A stretch of DNA of 64,000 bases from Tsuneonella amylolytica (GCF_003626915.1 NZ_CP032570.1:930001-994000), one strand, 5' to 3'; positions 28,268-38,119 are shown, counted from the first letter of the stretch. Notes: a model not told the origin generated them from the sequence alone. A program made the numbers and translations.

Positions 28268-30117
28268 AACGGGTACTCGCCTTACTGGTGGCGGCCGCCG
28301 CGATCCTCGGCCTCACGCTGCCCGCGCTCGCGCAGGGCGAGCCGGCAGTGCTCATTCGCAATGCCCGTATCTTCGACGCGACCGGTGCGCCGGCCCGGTC
28401 AGGCGACGTGCTGGTGCGCGGCGAAACCATCGTGGCCGTCGGATCGCGCATCCCCCGGCCGCGCGGTGCCCGGGTCGTGGACGCCAGGGGCCGCACGCTG
28501 ATCCCCGGCCTCCACGACCTGCATACCCATCTCCGCTCCCCCGCCTATTCGGCCCCCGAGGACATGGCCAAGGCGTGGGAGGCCTACCTGCTCAATGGCG
28601 TGACGACAGTGAACGATTATTCGCTCTCCGCCGAGATGATCGAGCCCATCCGTTCCATCACCACCGGCCCCGATGCGATCTGGGCGCCCCATCTCAACCT
28701 CGCCGTGCGCGCAGGCGTGCCGGGCGGTCACGGGACCGAGTACGGCTGGGGCGACTTCTTCACGATGAAGGCGGCCAGCCCGCGCGCGGCGCACCTCATC
28801 ATGAGCCGGGCGCTTCCCTACCGGCCCGACGCGATCAAGGTGTTTGCCGACGGCTGGCGTTACGATCGCGGGCCGGATCTCAACTCGATGAACACCGGAA
28901 CGCTCGCGGCCATCGTGTCCGACGCGCACGCGGCGGGCGTGCCGGTGGTGACCCACACCGTGACGCTGGAAGGTGCGAAGGTGGCCGCCGCCGCCGGGGT
29001 CGACGCGGTCGTCCACGGTGTCGGCGACGAGCCGGTAGACCGGGAACTGCTCGCCCTGATGCGAGGCAAAGGAACCGCGTACGTATCGACCCTCGTCGTG
29101 TACGAACCGTCCGACGTCCGCTCCGTATCCGCCGGGGAAGAGACGGTGCTGTCCTCGCCCGAACGCGCCCGCGAGGCTGCCCAGGCATCGCGCGGCAACC
29201 GCGTGGTCGAACCGGCCGTCGCGCGCCGCTGGCAGGTGCTTGGCGGCAACCTGCGCGCCGTGCACGATGCCGGTATTCCGATCGGGGTGGGCACCGATGC
29301 GGGCATCGGCGGCGTCTATCACGGCAGCTCGACGATCCGCGAGATCGGTTGGCTCGTCCGGCTGGGCCTGACCCCTGCCGAGGCGCTGATCGCCGCGACC
29401 CGGACGAGCGCTGCGATCATGGGTCAAACCGGACACGGGACCATCGCGCCCGGCATGCGCGCCGACCTTGTCCTCGTGGATGGGAGGCCGGACGAGGACA
29501 TCGCCGACCTCTGGAAGGTGTCGCGCGTCTGGAAGGCCGGGCGCGAAGTGCCGCTCGCGAAACTGCGTGCCGCACGCGAAGCCGCCGCCCCCACCCCGTT
29601 GCCGACCGTGCGGATGAAGGGCCCGATCTTCACCGCGGCGCGTACGGGCGAGCGGACCGACCTCGACACCTTGCCGGTCGATTCGACCGACGCGGGCAGC
29701 GATCACAGCGACATCGCCTTCGTCCATCGGCACGGCCCGCACGGCGACAGGCCGCTCTTCAGTCTCGCGACTTTCGGAGCTGCTCCGCGTCCCTTCGCGC
29801 AACTGGTCCTCCCTTTGACCAAGGGAGCGGTCTTGCCCGCCGATGCGAGCGGGTTCGAAGGCATTGTCTTTACCGCGCGAGGTGCCGGCGCTTACCGATT
29901 GCGCCTCGAAAGCTACGGGCTGGAAGGTGCCGACTGGTTTCGGTCGGACTTCTCGGCCGGTCCCGACTTGGCCGAAATACGCATTCCCTTTGCTGCATTC
30001 GAAACCGGCGGCGATGCAACGCTCGACCGCACGAAATTGCGAGCCCTGCGCTTCGAGCTGACCGGACAGCCCGGGGGGCGGGCGTGGCTGGAGCTCCGCG
30101 ATATTCGTTTCTACTGA
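28264..30117 (+). CDS. Secreted amidohydrolase with C-terminal CIA30-like domain
   Basis: 617 residues from a GTG start that overlaps the upstream peptidase stop by 4 bases (GTGA). A signal peptide (VLALLVAAAAILGLTLPALAQ) is followed by an imidazolonepropionase/prolidase-like amidohydrolase barrel. Metal-ligand motif HDLHTH lies near residue 85, with HTVTLEGAKVAAAAGVDAVVHG, GTDAGIGGVYHGSS and the closing GTIAPGMRADLVLVDG. After about residue 450 a separate beta-rich domain (DHSDIAFVHRHGPHG through RFELTGQPGGRAWLELRDI) resembles CIA30/NDUFAF1-type galactose-binding folds. Amidohydrolases with this tail occur next to S9 peptidases. The substrate is unknown; dipeptides or cyclic amides are possible. 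Confidence 0.85.
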   Translation: MKRVLALLVAAAAILGLTLPALAQGEPAVLIRNARIFDATGAPARSGDVLVRGETIVAVGSRIPRPRGARVVDARGRTLIPGLHDLHTHLRSPAYSAPEDMAKAWEAYLLNGVTTVNDYSLSAEMIEPIRSITTGPDAIWAPHLNLAVRAGVPGGHGTEYGWGDFFTMKAASPRAAHLIMSRALPYRPDAIKVFADGWRYDRGPDLNSMNTGTLAAIVSDAHAAGVPVVTHTVTLEGAKVAAAAGVDAVVHGVGDEPVDRELLALMRGKGTAYVSTLVVYEPSDVRSVSAGEETVLSSPERAREAAQASRGNRVVEPAVARRWQVLGGNLRAVHDAGIPIGVGTDAGIGGVYHGSSTIREIGWLVRLGLTPAEALIAATRTSAAIMGQTGHGTIAPGMRADLVLVDGRPDEDIADLWKVSRVWKAGREVPLAKLRAAREAAAPTPLPTVRMKGPIFTAARTGERTDLDTLPVDSTDAGSDHSDIAFVHRHGPHGDRPLFSLATFGAAPRPFAQLVLPLTKGAVLPADASGFEGIVFTARGAGAYRLRLESYGLEGADWFRSDFSAGPDLAEIRIPFAAFETGGDATLDRTKLRALRFELTGQPGGRAWLELRDIRFY

Positions 30118-30203
30118 ACGCTTGCTCGTTCAATCATAAGGAAAGGCTATGGTTCGGAGCCTCAGCGCTGGCGCGATTGGCGTCTTGGGATAAAACGGTC
30201 CCC

Positions 30204-31685
30204 ATGCGCACCTCCCTGTGTTTCGCCGCCCTTCTCTCGCTCTCCGTTCCGGCTCAAGCCCAGGAGACTCCGGCCGCTGTCGAGAGCGCTCGATCCGAAG
30301 AACTCGGCTCGCGGGTCGATACGATTCTGGCGACCGCGCCCGTGGGAACGCGGTACGGCATCGTCGTCCAGCGGCTGGACGGTACCGAGCTACTGGCGGT
30401 TGCCCCGGACCAGCGGTTCATTCCGGCATCGAACACCAAGGTCTACACGACGCTCGCCGCCTACCATGAACTCGCCGCCCTGCAGCGGGCGGCCGAGGGA
30501 ACCGGGGTCCGGATCGAACCCGCCGGAGCCGGGATGGTCGACGTGGTGCTCGAAGGGCGCGGCGAAGCGACCCTGTCGAGCGCGCCCGATTGCCTCGTCC
30601 AGTGCCTTGCAGTCCTCGCCGACGCGGTCGCCTCGCGCACGAAGCGCGTCCGCAACGTCGTCGGCGACGCGAGCTGGTATCCCGACGAGCGCTGGAGCGC
30701 CGGGATGAGCTGGAACAACATCCCCTTCCGCTACGGCAGCGCGGTCGCCGCCCTGATGGTGGATGACAACGAGCTCTGGGTCACCGCCAGCCCGGGCAAG
30801 GCCGGCGAGGCGGTTCGCATCGAAAGCGACGGCTACTACCGCATCGAGAACCGCGCGCGCACCGTGCCCGGCGATGCCGACAACCTCTCGGTCAGCCGCA
30901 TGCCCGGCAGCGACCTGCTCGTGCTCGACGGAACGATCGGAGAAGCGAGCAAGCCGTCCGTCTACCGCCTCGCGATCGACGATCCAGCCCACCGCGCTGC
31001 GTGGCGACTAGCGCGCATGTTGGAGGCAGGCGGGGTAACGGTGACGGGCGGCGTCTCCGCAATCTACCGCCCGGTCACGCCGATGGACGATCCGGCCGAG
31101 CGGGGAGACGCCCCGGTTGCCTCGCCTCCGAAGGAAACGATGCTGGCCAGCCTCCCGCCCGAAGCTCTCGCGGCCGATATCATCACGATCAACAAGGTCA
31201 GCCAGAACCTCCATGCGGAAATGATGTTGCGGCGCGTCGGGAAGTTGACGGGCTCGGGATCGGTCGCGGACGGACAAGCTGCGATGGCCCGGATGATGGT
31301 CGCGGCCGGACTGTCGGCGGACGGGGTCGTGCTCTCGGATGGATCGGGCATGTCGAGCTACAACCGGGCGAGCCCGCGTACGACCGCCCGATTGCTTGGC
31401 TGGGCAGCACGGCAGGACTGGTTCGAAGCTTGGCGCTCGACCCTGCCGGTGGGCGGAGTGGACGGAACTCTCGCACGCCGCTTCGCGGACACGCCGCTGT
31501 CGGGCCGCCTGTTCGCCAAGACCGGCTCCCTCAACGCCTCGCGCGCGCTGTCGGGCTACCTGATCGCGGCGAGCGGCGAGACGCTGGTCTTCTCGGCCTT
31601 CGCCAACGACATCCCGTCGGACAGAGAGGGCGCTGCGACCGCAGCCATGGATTCGGCGCTGCTGGCGATCGCCGCGGCATTCTGA
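30204..31685 (+). CDS. dacB: D-alanyl-D-alanine carboxypeptidase/endopeptidase (PBP4, S13 family)
   Basis: 493 residues. A signal peptide ends near VPAQAQ. The catalytic motif SxxK is SNTK near residue 76 (IPASNTKVYTT), SxN is SQN in KVSQNLHAEMML, and KTG is in FAKTGSLNASRALSGY near residue 438. The large insertion domain between the first two motifs (about 110-300) is typical of DacB/PBP4. The periplasmic enzyme trims D-Ala and cleaves cross-links in peptidoglycan. The ATG at 30204 is at the signal peptide; the stop-free frame upstream is only high-GC shadow. Neighbours AmpG, serine hydrolase and S9 peptidase form a wall- and peptide-turnover neighbourhood. Confidence 0.93.
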   Translation: MRTSLCFAALLSLSVPAQAQETPAAVESARSEELGSRVDTILATAPVGTRYGIVVQRLDGTELLAVAPDQRFIPASNTKVYTTLAAYHELAALQRAAEGTGVRIEPAGAGMVDVVLEGRGEATLSSAPDCLVQCLAVLADAVASRTKRVRNVVGDASWYPDERWSAGMSWNNIPFRYGSAVAALMVDDNELWVTASPGKAGEAVRIESDGYYRIENRARTVPGDADNLSVSRMPGSDLLVLDGTIGEASKPSVYRLAIDDPAHRAAWRLARMLEAGGVTVTGGVSAIYRPVTPMDDPAERGDAPVASPPKETMLASLPPEALAADIITINKVSQNLHAEMMLRRVGKLTGSGSVADGQAAMARMMVAAGLSADGVVLSDGSGMSSYNRASPRTTARLLGWAARQDWFEAWRSTLPVGGVDGTLARRFADTPLSGRLFAKTGSLNASRALSGYLIAASGETLVFSAFANDIPSDREGAATAAMDSALLAIAAAF

Positions 31686-31688
31686 CGG

Positions 31689-31920
31689 TCAGCGCGGCGA
31701 CAGGGTGAACCGTCTCACTGTCGCACGATTCACCGCGGCGCGGCTGAACGGCCATTCCGCCATGCTGCCCGCCAGCCAAGGCTCGAAGAAATCGCTGTAG
31801 TGGCTCGATTGCGGATCGGCCGACTGCCCGGGCAGCAGGAGGAACCGAGTCCGGTCCCAGTTGCCTACGTCGGCCGCGAACAGGAAACTCGCGCCATGGC
31901 GAAGGACGGCGCGCAGCTTC
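31689..31920 (-). pseudogene. C-terminal remnant of a penicillin acylase-type (S45) hydrolase
   Basis: The minus-strand frame ending at 31689 reads RAVLRHGASFLFAADVGNWD, RFLLLPGQSADPQSSHYSDF and FEPWLAGSMAEWPFSR. This is the C-terminal block of penicillin/acyl-homoserine-lactone acylases, where HGAS, GxWD, GQS and SxHYxD are conserved. Upstream (31920-32100) the frame loses similarity, and no N-terminal nucleophile serine or signal peptide is found. Only about 75 residues of a normally 700-800 residue protein remain, so the gene is dead. It ends 3 bp from the convergent dacB stop. Confidence 0.7.
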
Positions 31921-32392
31921 AGTGCAGCCAGCAAAACCGTATCGTGCAGCAACGCCGCGCTGTCGGCCAGGGAGTGCCGGGGCGACCATCGGCGTAAAGC
32001 AGTGTCACCACCTGCGGCGGCGCGCCCGCCAAACGGTACGGCTGCGCGAACGTAGCCCGATCGCGCAAGGTAGCGCATATCGTTGGGGCGGCGGCCCATA
32101 GCCCGACGATATCGCGCACTCTCCTCGGCTCGTGCCTATTCCCCGCGGCTATGGCCGCGTGCACAACTCTCTCGCGCACGCTTATTGACGGCGGGACCAT
32201 CGCCGGTAGGTTCGGTGAATCGGAAAAATCGGCCCGGCGTACGACCGGGCATCTTTCCGGTCAGGATGGCAGCCCGGCGGGAAGGCCGGGTCGCCGAGGG
32301 AAATCCGGTCGAGAATCAGACGCGGCACATTGGCCAATCGAAGGCCCGGGTACCGCAAACTGATCGTCCGACGATACAACGAGGGGCTTACG
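31921..32392. other. Non-coding/decayed interval before the TonB receptor
   Basis: No intact gene is supported here. It probably holds further degraded sequence of the acylase locus: short minus-strand open stretches with a phrase such as FAQPYRLAGAPPQVVTLLY that I cannot assign. It also carries the leader of the receptor gene at 32393, whose ribosome site GAGGGG lies at 32381-32386. Confidence 0.5.
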
Positions 32393-35296
32393 ATGAAATC
32401 GCCATTGCGCACCGTGTCCATCCGCCGGTCCGGTCGCGGACGCCTTGCCTGCGGCACGGCTCTCGCCGGCGTGGCCGCTCTCGGCCTGTTCGCCGCGCCG
32501 GCAGCCGCGCAGACGCTGGCCGACGAAGACGAACCGGTCGAACCCTCGACCGAGACGATCGCGCGCTCCTCGGAAGAAATCCTCGTTACCGGTTCGCGCG
32601 TGGCGCGGCTCGGCTTCGACAGCCCGACGCCGCTCACGGTGATCAGCACCGAGCAGATCCAGGCCGAGGCGCCGACCAACAACCTGTTCGACCTCGTGAA
32701 CCAGCTCCCCTCGGTCGCGGGCAGTTCGCAGCTTTCGAACTCGCGCCTCAACATCAGCTCGGGCATCTCGGGCATCAACACGATCAACCTGCGCAACCTC
32801 GGGCTGGAACGCACGCTCGTCCTGCTCGACGGCAAGCGCACGGTACCCTCGACCGTGCAGGGCTACGTCGACGTCAACACGTTTCCGCAGCAGCTCGTCA
32901 GCCGGGTCGAGGTCGTCACCGGCGGTGCCTCGGCCGCGTACGGCTCCGATGCGGTCGCCGGCGTCGTCAATTTCGTTCTCGACAAGCGCTACGACGGGCT
33001 GAAGCTCAGCGCCAACAGCGGCATTACGGACAAGGGCGACGGGTTCACCTGGCAGTTCAGCGCGGCCGGCGGCACGTCCTTCGCGGGCGGACGCGGTCAC
33101 GTGCTGTTGAGCGGACAGCTGTCACATCAGGACGGCATCTTCCAGGTCGATCGCGACTGGAACTTCGGGGTGCCGCAGATCATCGGCAACCCGAACTATA
33201 CCGCGACCAACGGCGCTCCGCAGTTCATCGTGGTCGGCCCCGGCAATCGCAACAACTCGACTCCGGGCGGCATCATCAACGCCTCGCGTGGCGGCACCGC
33301 GAATATCCTGAAGGGCATCTATTTCGGCCAGGGCGGGTCGATCAACCGCTACAACTACGGGACATATCCCAGCGCCGGGACGATCTCGATCGGCGGCGAT
33401 TACCTCGTCGACGACACCAACCGCCGCATCGGGCTGGGGGCGGAAGAGGACCGCCGCAATGCCTTCGGCCGCCTGAGCTTCGACGTGACGCCGTGGGCGA
33501 CCGCCTTTGTCGAAGCGTCGTACAACTGGCAGGAAACGCTCTTCAACGCCGGGCCGCAGTTCTTCACCAGCACATCGTCGGGGCCGCTGGCGAACATTCC
33601 GCGCGACAACGCCTTCCTGCAGCAGACGCTGGGCTCGCTCCTGCCCGCCAACGTGACTTCGGTCGCCATCGGCACGACGCTGGCCGACGTTCCCTATCGC
33701 AAGCTCAACAACACGCGCGATGTGCAGCGCTACGTCGGCGGGCTGGAAGGCACGTTCGAGTTCGCCGGCAAGCCCGCGATCTGGGACGCCTATATCCAGT
33801 ACGGCGAGACGAACTCGCACGAGCAGCTGCGCGACATCATCAAGAACACCGAATTCGCCAACGCGGTTGATGCGGTATTCGCACCGGCCGGGAACGCGGC
33901 GGGCCTTCCCGCCGGATCGATCGTCTGCCGCAGCACCCTGACCAACCCCACCAATGGATGCATCCCGCTCAACGTGTTCGGCCGGGGCGTGGCCAATCCG
34001 GCGTCGTTCGGATACTTCCTCGGCGATCCCTACCGCGACCAGACGCTGAAGCAGACGGTGGCGGGCGTGAACCTGTCGCTGACCCCGTTCGCCACTTGGG
34101 CCGGCGACGTCAGCGTCGCGGTTGGCGGCGAATACCGCAAGGAAGAGGTGTCCGGCTTCGTCCCCACCGAATTCCAGGGCGGCTTCCAGGTCGGCAACTA
34201 CGTACCGACCTTCGGCGATTACAACGTCAAGGAGGCCTACCTCGAAACGGTCGTTCCGCTGGGTCTCGGCCTCATTTTCAACGGCGCGGTGCGCGCGACC
34301 GACTATTCGACCTCGGGCTACGTCACGACCTACAAGGTCGGCGCGACGTGGCAGCCGATCGAGGACATCAAGCTGCGCGGCACCTACTCGCGCGATATCC
34401 GGGCACCCAACCTCAACGAGCTGTTCCAGGCGGGCAGTTCGAACACGAGCACACTGCTGGACGGCACCAGCTACCGCGCGGTTCTCTCGGGCAACCTCGA
34501 TCTCGAACCCGAAGTCAGCAAGTCGCTGACCGCCGGCGTCGTGCTCACGCCCCGGTTCATTCCCGGCCTGTCGGCCTCGGTCGATTATTACCGGGTCAAG
34601 ATCGGCGGGGCGATCGGTGCTTACGGCGCGCAGGCGATCTTCGACCGCTGCCAGGAAGGGGTGCAGCAGTTCTGCAACGCCTACGGGCCCGACCCCGACG
34701 GCGTGCGCGACCTGTTTTTCCGCGCCAGCTTCTTCAATTTCAACGAAGTACTGAACGAAGGCATCGATTTCGACGTGTCGTACCGCCTGCCGCTCGACGG
34801 CGTCCTCGGCATGCCGGACAGTTCGCTCGCCTTCCGCGCGGTCGCCACACACTACCTCGAGAGCATCACCGACGACGGCATCAGCGTTCCGGTCAGTTCG
34901 CTCGGAACTTTGTCGGGCAGCGGTCCGCCGGACTGGCTCTATCGCGGGTCGATCTCGCTCCAGACGCCCGATTTCGGCCTGACCGCGATCGGCCGGGGCG
35001 TGAGCAGCGGCCTTTACTCGGCCACCCGCTTCGAGTGCACCTCGTCGTGCCCGGCATCGACAGCGCTCGCCCGGACGACCGACAACAACAGCATCGACGG
35101 GGTGTTCTATGTCGACCTCAACGCCACGGCCAAGATAGCCGAGACGATGGGCGGCGACGCGGAGGTGTTCTTCCACGTGACCAACCTGTTCGACGCCGAT
35201 CCGATCATCCTGCCCGAAACCGGGCTGGCGGCGAACAGCACCTACAGCGACCTTCTCGGCCGCACGTTCCGCGTGGGCGTCCGGCTCGAGTTCTGA
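32393..35296 (+). CDS. TonB-dependent receptor (Oar-like, large)
   Basis: 967 residues: long signal peptide ending near FAAPAAAQ, TonB box-like EILVTGSRV, and plug with the FDLVNQLPSVAGSSQ and GLERTLVLLDGKRTVPST motifs. The GGASAAYGSDAVAGVVNFVLD motif is typical of the large receptors that take up peptides, glycans or other organics in Sphingomonadales. The barrel ends FRVGVRLEF. The receptor is flanked by the peptidase/amidohydrolase block on one side and the D-amino-acid cluster on the other, so a peptide-derived ligand is conceivable but unproven. The ATG at 32393 has a GAGGGG site. A clear terminator follows. Confidence 0.92.
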   Translation: MKSPLRTVSIRRSGRGRLACGTALAGVAALGLFAAPAAAQTLADEDEPVEPSTETIARSSEEILVTGSRVARLGFDSPTPLTVISTEQIQAEAPTNNLFDLVNQLPSVAGSSQLSNSRLNISSGISGINTINLRNLGLERTLVLLDGKRTVPSTVQGYVDVNTFPQQLVSRVEVVTGGASAAYGSDAVAGVVNFVLDKRYDGLKLSANSGITDKGDGFTWQFSAAGGTSFAGGRGHVLLSGQLSHQDGIFQVDRDWNFGVPQIIGNPNYTATNGAPQFIVVGPGNRNNSTPGGIINASRGGTANILKGIYFGQGGSINRYNYGTYPSAGTISIGGDYLVDDTNRRIGLGAEEDRRNAFGRLSFDVTPWATAFVEASYNWQETLFNAGPQFFTSTSSGPLANIPRDNAFLQQTLGSLLPANVTSVAIGTTLADVPYRKLNNTRDVQRYVGGLEGTFEFAGKPAIWDAYIQYGETNSHEQLRDIIKNTEFANAVDAVFAPAGNAAGLPAGSIVCRSTLTNPTNGCIPLNVFGRGVANPASFGYFLGDPYRDQTLKQTVAGVNLSLTPFATWAGDVSVAVGGEYRKEEVSGFVPTEFQGGFQVGNYVPTFGDYNVKEAYLETVVPLGLGLIFNGAVRATDYSTSGYVTTYKVGATWQPIEDIKLRGTYSRDIRAPNLNELFQAGSSNTSTLLDGTSYRAVLSGNLDLEPEVSKSLTAGVVLTPRFIPGLSASVDYYRVKIGGAIGAYGAQAIFDRCQEGVQQFCNAYGPDPDGVRDLFFRASFFNFNEVLNEGIDFDVSYRLPLDGVLGMPDSSLAFRAVATHYLESITDDGISVPVSSLGTLSGSGPPDWLYRGSISLQTPDFGLTAIGRGVSSGLYSATRFECTSSCPASTALARTTDNNSIDGVFYVDLNATAKIAETMGGDAEVFFHVTNLFDADPIILPETGLAANSTYSDLLGRTFRVGVRLEF

Positions 35297-35315
35297 TCCT
35301 CGGTTTCAGGGAAAG

Positions 35316-35350
35316 GCCCGCCAGCGGTTCGCGCCGTTGGCGGGCTTTTT
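35316..35350 (+). terminator. Rho-independent terminator after the TonB receptor
   Basis: GCCCGCCAGCGG pairs with CCGTTGGCGGGC across a GTTCGCG loop (one mismatch) and is followed by TTTTT. It ends 54 bp after the receptor stop and precedes the convergent deacylase gene. Confidence 0.85.
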
Positions 35351-35381
35351 CATGCAGGTCGTAGCGTCTGGCCCGGCACGA

Positions 35382-37007
35382 TCACGGACAGCCTTCGGGG
35401 GCAGGCCGCAAGAGCATGCGGCCCGCCGCCTCGCCGGTGATTTGGCTATCCTCCACCGCGAGCCGGCCGTTGACGAACAGCGCCGTAACCCCGGTGGAGA
35501 GTTCGCGGGGGGAGAGATAAGTCGCACGCGGCGCATACCCCGCCGGATCGAACACCAGCACGTCCGCGAAGTATCCGGACCGCAAGTACCCGCGCTCCTT
35601 CACCTTGTAGATGTCGGCCACCTGCCCCGTTGCCTGCCGCACGAAACGCGCCAGGTCGATCGTGCGCCGCTCCTGCACGTACTTGCGATACTTCTCGGGA
35701 TACGTCGCGAACATGCGCGGGTGCCCGATCGAACCGTCCGATGCGGTGATCACCCACGGCTGGCGCATGAGCAGCTCGACGTCGTCTTCGGCCATGTTGA
35801 ACGATGCTACCTCGGTGCCGCGGCCACCTTCGCGGAAGACCTGCGCAACGATGGCGAGCGCCGCGTCCACGGGGTCCGTCCCCGTGCGTTCGGCTTGCTG
35901 CGCCAGCGTGCGGCCGGTCCAGTCGCGGTCGGGGGCGGTCAGGAGCAACGTCTGCGCTCCACCGCGCCGGGCCAGGTTCTCGGCCATTTCCTGCCTGATC
36001 CTCGCGAGCGTCTCCGGGTTCTCGAGCCTTGCAAGAAGCGCCGCTCCCCCGCCCTCCACCGCCCAGCCCGGAAGCAGCGCGGCGTCGAGGCTCGATCCCG
36101 AGGCCAGCCAGGGATACTGGTCGGCCGTCACGTCGACGCCCCGGGCCCGCGCCGCATCGACGAGCGCGACGAGATCCGGCGCCTCGCCCTGAACGTCGAC
36201 ACCCAGCGCCTTGATATGCGCAATATGGACGGGCGCGCCGGATTCCTCGCCGATGCGGATCGCCTCGCGCGTCGAATCCATGAGGCCGATGGAATACGAG
36301 GATTCGTCGCGTTGATGGGTGTCGTACAGTCCGCCACGCGATCCCGCTTCGCGCGCCAGAGCGACTACCTCTTCGGTTTTCGCGAAGCTCTGCGGGGCGT
36401 AGAACAACCCGGTCGAGAACCCGGTCGCCCCCTCACACATTCCCTTGGCGACCAGCCCCCGCATCTCGGCAAGCTCCGCCGCGTCGGGCGCGCGGGCGGC
36501 ATCGCCCAGCACGCGGCCGCGCACGGCGCCGAACCCGACGAACGGCGCGACGTTGGTCCCGATCTCCGAACCGGCGAGCTTCGCGGCATCCGCCGCGACA
36601 TCGGGGGTGCCGCCGCCGTCGACGCCGATCATCACCGTGGAGACGCCCTGCGCCAGCCAGGCGGCGTTGACCCGCTCGCCGCGATCGTCCGACCGGAGGA
36701 AGACGTCGGCATGGGTGTGCGGATCGATGAAGCCCGGGGTGACGATCCGGCCCGCCGCGTCGATCGTGCGCCCGGCGGCGAAGGATCGCGGCGGACCGAC
36801 ATAGACGATCCGGTCGCCCGTGATAGCGACGTCGCCCGTGTAGGCCGGCATGTCGCTACCGTCGTAGATCGTGCCGCCGGTGATGAGCACGTCGACCGGT
36901 TGCGGCGACACAGCGGTGGTGCAGCCCGCCAGCGTCAGGCACCATCCCACGACGACGAGCGAACTGCGTACAAATCCGACGCGGCGAAAGGGAGACGGTG
37001 GCGGCAT
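35382..37007 (-). CDS. N-acyl-D-amino-acid deacylase-type amidohydrolase lipoprotein
   Basis: 541 residues, D-aminoacylase family. An N-terminal lipobox (LVVVGWCLTLAGC) predicts a lipoprotein. Metal-site motifs: IDPHTHAD near residue 90, ending the TPGF strand, and HIAHIKALG further on. PGYA/GYFADVLVFDP and EGCP occur toward the end. The enzyme removes acyl groups from N-acyl-D-amino acids or related dipeptides. The ATG at 37007 has GAAGGAT upstream; an earlier start at 37043 would add 12 residues with no family support. It is divergent from a LysR regulator followed by DgcN and DgcA, which handle N-acetyl-D-glutamate. A shared role in D-amino-acid use is likely. Confidence 0.88.
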   Translation of the reverse strand: MPPPSPFRRVGFVRSSLVVVGWCLTLAGCTTAVSPQPVDVLITGGTIYDGSDMPAYTGDVAITGDRIVYVGPPRSFAAGRTIDAAGRIVTPGFIDPHTHADVFLRSDDRGERVNAAWLAQGVSTVMIGVDGGGTPDVAADAAKLAGSEIGTNVAPFVGFGAVRGRVLGDAARAPDAAELAEMRGLVAKGMCEGATGFSTGLFYAPQSFAKTEEVVALAREAGSRGGLYDTHQRDESSYSIGLMDSTREAIRIGEESGAPVHIAHIKALGVDVQGEAPDLVALVDAARARGVDVTADQYPWLASGSSLDAALLPGWAVEGGGAALLARLENPETLARIRQEMAENLARRGGAQTLLLTAPDRDWTGRTLAQQAERTGTDPVDAALAIVAQVFREGGRGTEVASFNMAEDDVELLMRQPWVITASDGSIGHPRMFATYPEKYRKYVQERRTIDLARFVRQATGQVADIYKVKERGYLRSGYFADVLVFDPAGYAPRATYLSPRELSTGVTALFVNGRLAVEDSQITGEAAGRMLLRPAPEGCP

Positions 37008-37142
37008 CGATCGCAATCCTTCGGTTTTGGGCTGCCCACGCATTTACCACGGCCGCCGGTCCGTCCACCCCTTGGCATCCGGACGGTCCGATGGCCTATA
37101 ACCGGGGCGAATGCACAGCCCCCACTCGAAGGCCCATCGCAA

Positions 37143-38027
37143 ATGAACCTGCGCCAGATCGAAGTCTTCCATGCGGTATTCCTGCACGGTTCGGTGAGCG
37201 CCGCGGCGCGCGCGCTCAACGTCTCGCAGCCGAGCGTCACGAAAGTCCTGCGGCACGCCGAGAAGTCGCTCGGCCTCGACCTGTTCGAACGCATCAAGGG
37301 CCGGCTCATTCCCACCGAGGACGCCCGTACGCTGTTCGGGGAAGCGTCCGACATCCAGGACCGCGTCCGCTCGCTGCGCCAGGCCTGCCAGAACCTGCGC
37401 CAGGGCGAAGGAAGCCTGCTGCGAATATCGGCCCTACCGTCGCTCGGCCTCGGTGTCTTGCCCGAGGCGGTGGCCCGCTTCACCGCGAAACGCGGCGAAA
37501 TCCGCTTCGACCTCCAGACGCTTCACCACGACGAGATCGTGCGCAAGCTCTACGAGCGCGAAACCGACATCGCGATCAGCTACGAAGTCCCTCCGGCCGC
37601 GCCCGTCGCGCATCAAGTCGTCGGCGAAGGCGAGCTCGTCGTGCTGTTCCGCCCCGAAGACCTCCCTGATCCGCCGTCGCGCCTGCATCTCGCCGACCTC
37701 GTGGGGCGGGACTTCATCAGCCCGGTTCAGAACGGCCCGATCGGCCAGTTGCTGCAGGGTGAGCTCGAGCGGCTCGAGGTGACTTTGACCGAAAGCGCGT
37801 CCTCGCGGACCTACTATATGGCCGCCGCGCTGGTGCGGGCCGGGCTCGGCATGGCGATCGTCGACAACTTCACGGCCGATTCGGTTGTCGCCGCGGGGCT
37901 CGCCAGCCGCCCGCTACAGCCCGCTCTCACTTTCAACATCAACGCGGTCTATCTGCAATCCCGCCCGCCGTCGCGCGCAGGGGCGGACTTCCTCGACCTG
38001 CTGGCGGACCTGATCGACACCGCATAG
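37143..38027 (+). CDS. LysR-type transcriptional regulator of the D-amino-acid cluster
   Basis: 294 residues. The N-terminal LysR helix-turn-helix is clear (MNLRQIEVFHAVFLHGSVSA, ARALNVSQPSVTKVLRHAE, LGLDLFERIKGRLIPT). An effector-binding domain of two lobes follows (about 90-290). It lies 136 bp from the divergent deacylase and 93 bp upstream of dgcN on the same strand. LysR regulators next to dgcN-dgcA have been named DgcR and respond to D-glutamate in other marine bacteria; equivalence here is inferred from position. Confidence 0.9.
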   Translation: MNLRQIEVFHAVFLHGSVSAAARALNVSQPSVTKVLRHAEKSLGLDLFERIKGRLIPTEDARTLFGEASDIQDRVRSLRQACQNLRQGEGSLLRISALPSLGLGVLPEAVARFTAKRGEIRFDLQTLHHDEIVRKLYERETDIAISYEVPPAAPVAHQVVGEGELVVLFRPEDLPDPPSRLHLADLVGRDFISPVQNGPIGQLLQGELERLEVTLTESASSRTYYMAAALVRAGLGMAIVDNFTADSVVAAGLASRPLQPALTFNINAVYLQSRPPSRAGADFLDLLADLIDTA

Positions 38028-38119
38028 CCGGGCGCTATGGCACGGGCGCGACGCGCTATCTGGGTGGCTATTCGCGCACGATGTAGGGTCGCGCCTCCTT
38101 TCCGCACAGGCCAGGCCCC

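Noticed and set aside
28254-31685. 1143-codon open frame running across the amidohydrolase and dacB
   Set aside because: Only its last 493 codons are protein-like and start at the dacB signal peptide. The rest is an out-of-frame shadow of the amidohydrolase gene.
33122-35176. 684-codon minus-strand frame opposite the receptor at 32393
   Set aside because: Antisense shadow; the plus-strand receptor has signal peptide, plug, barrel and terminator.
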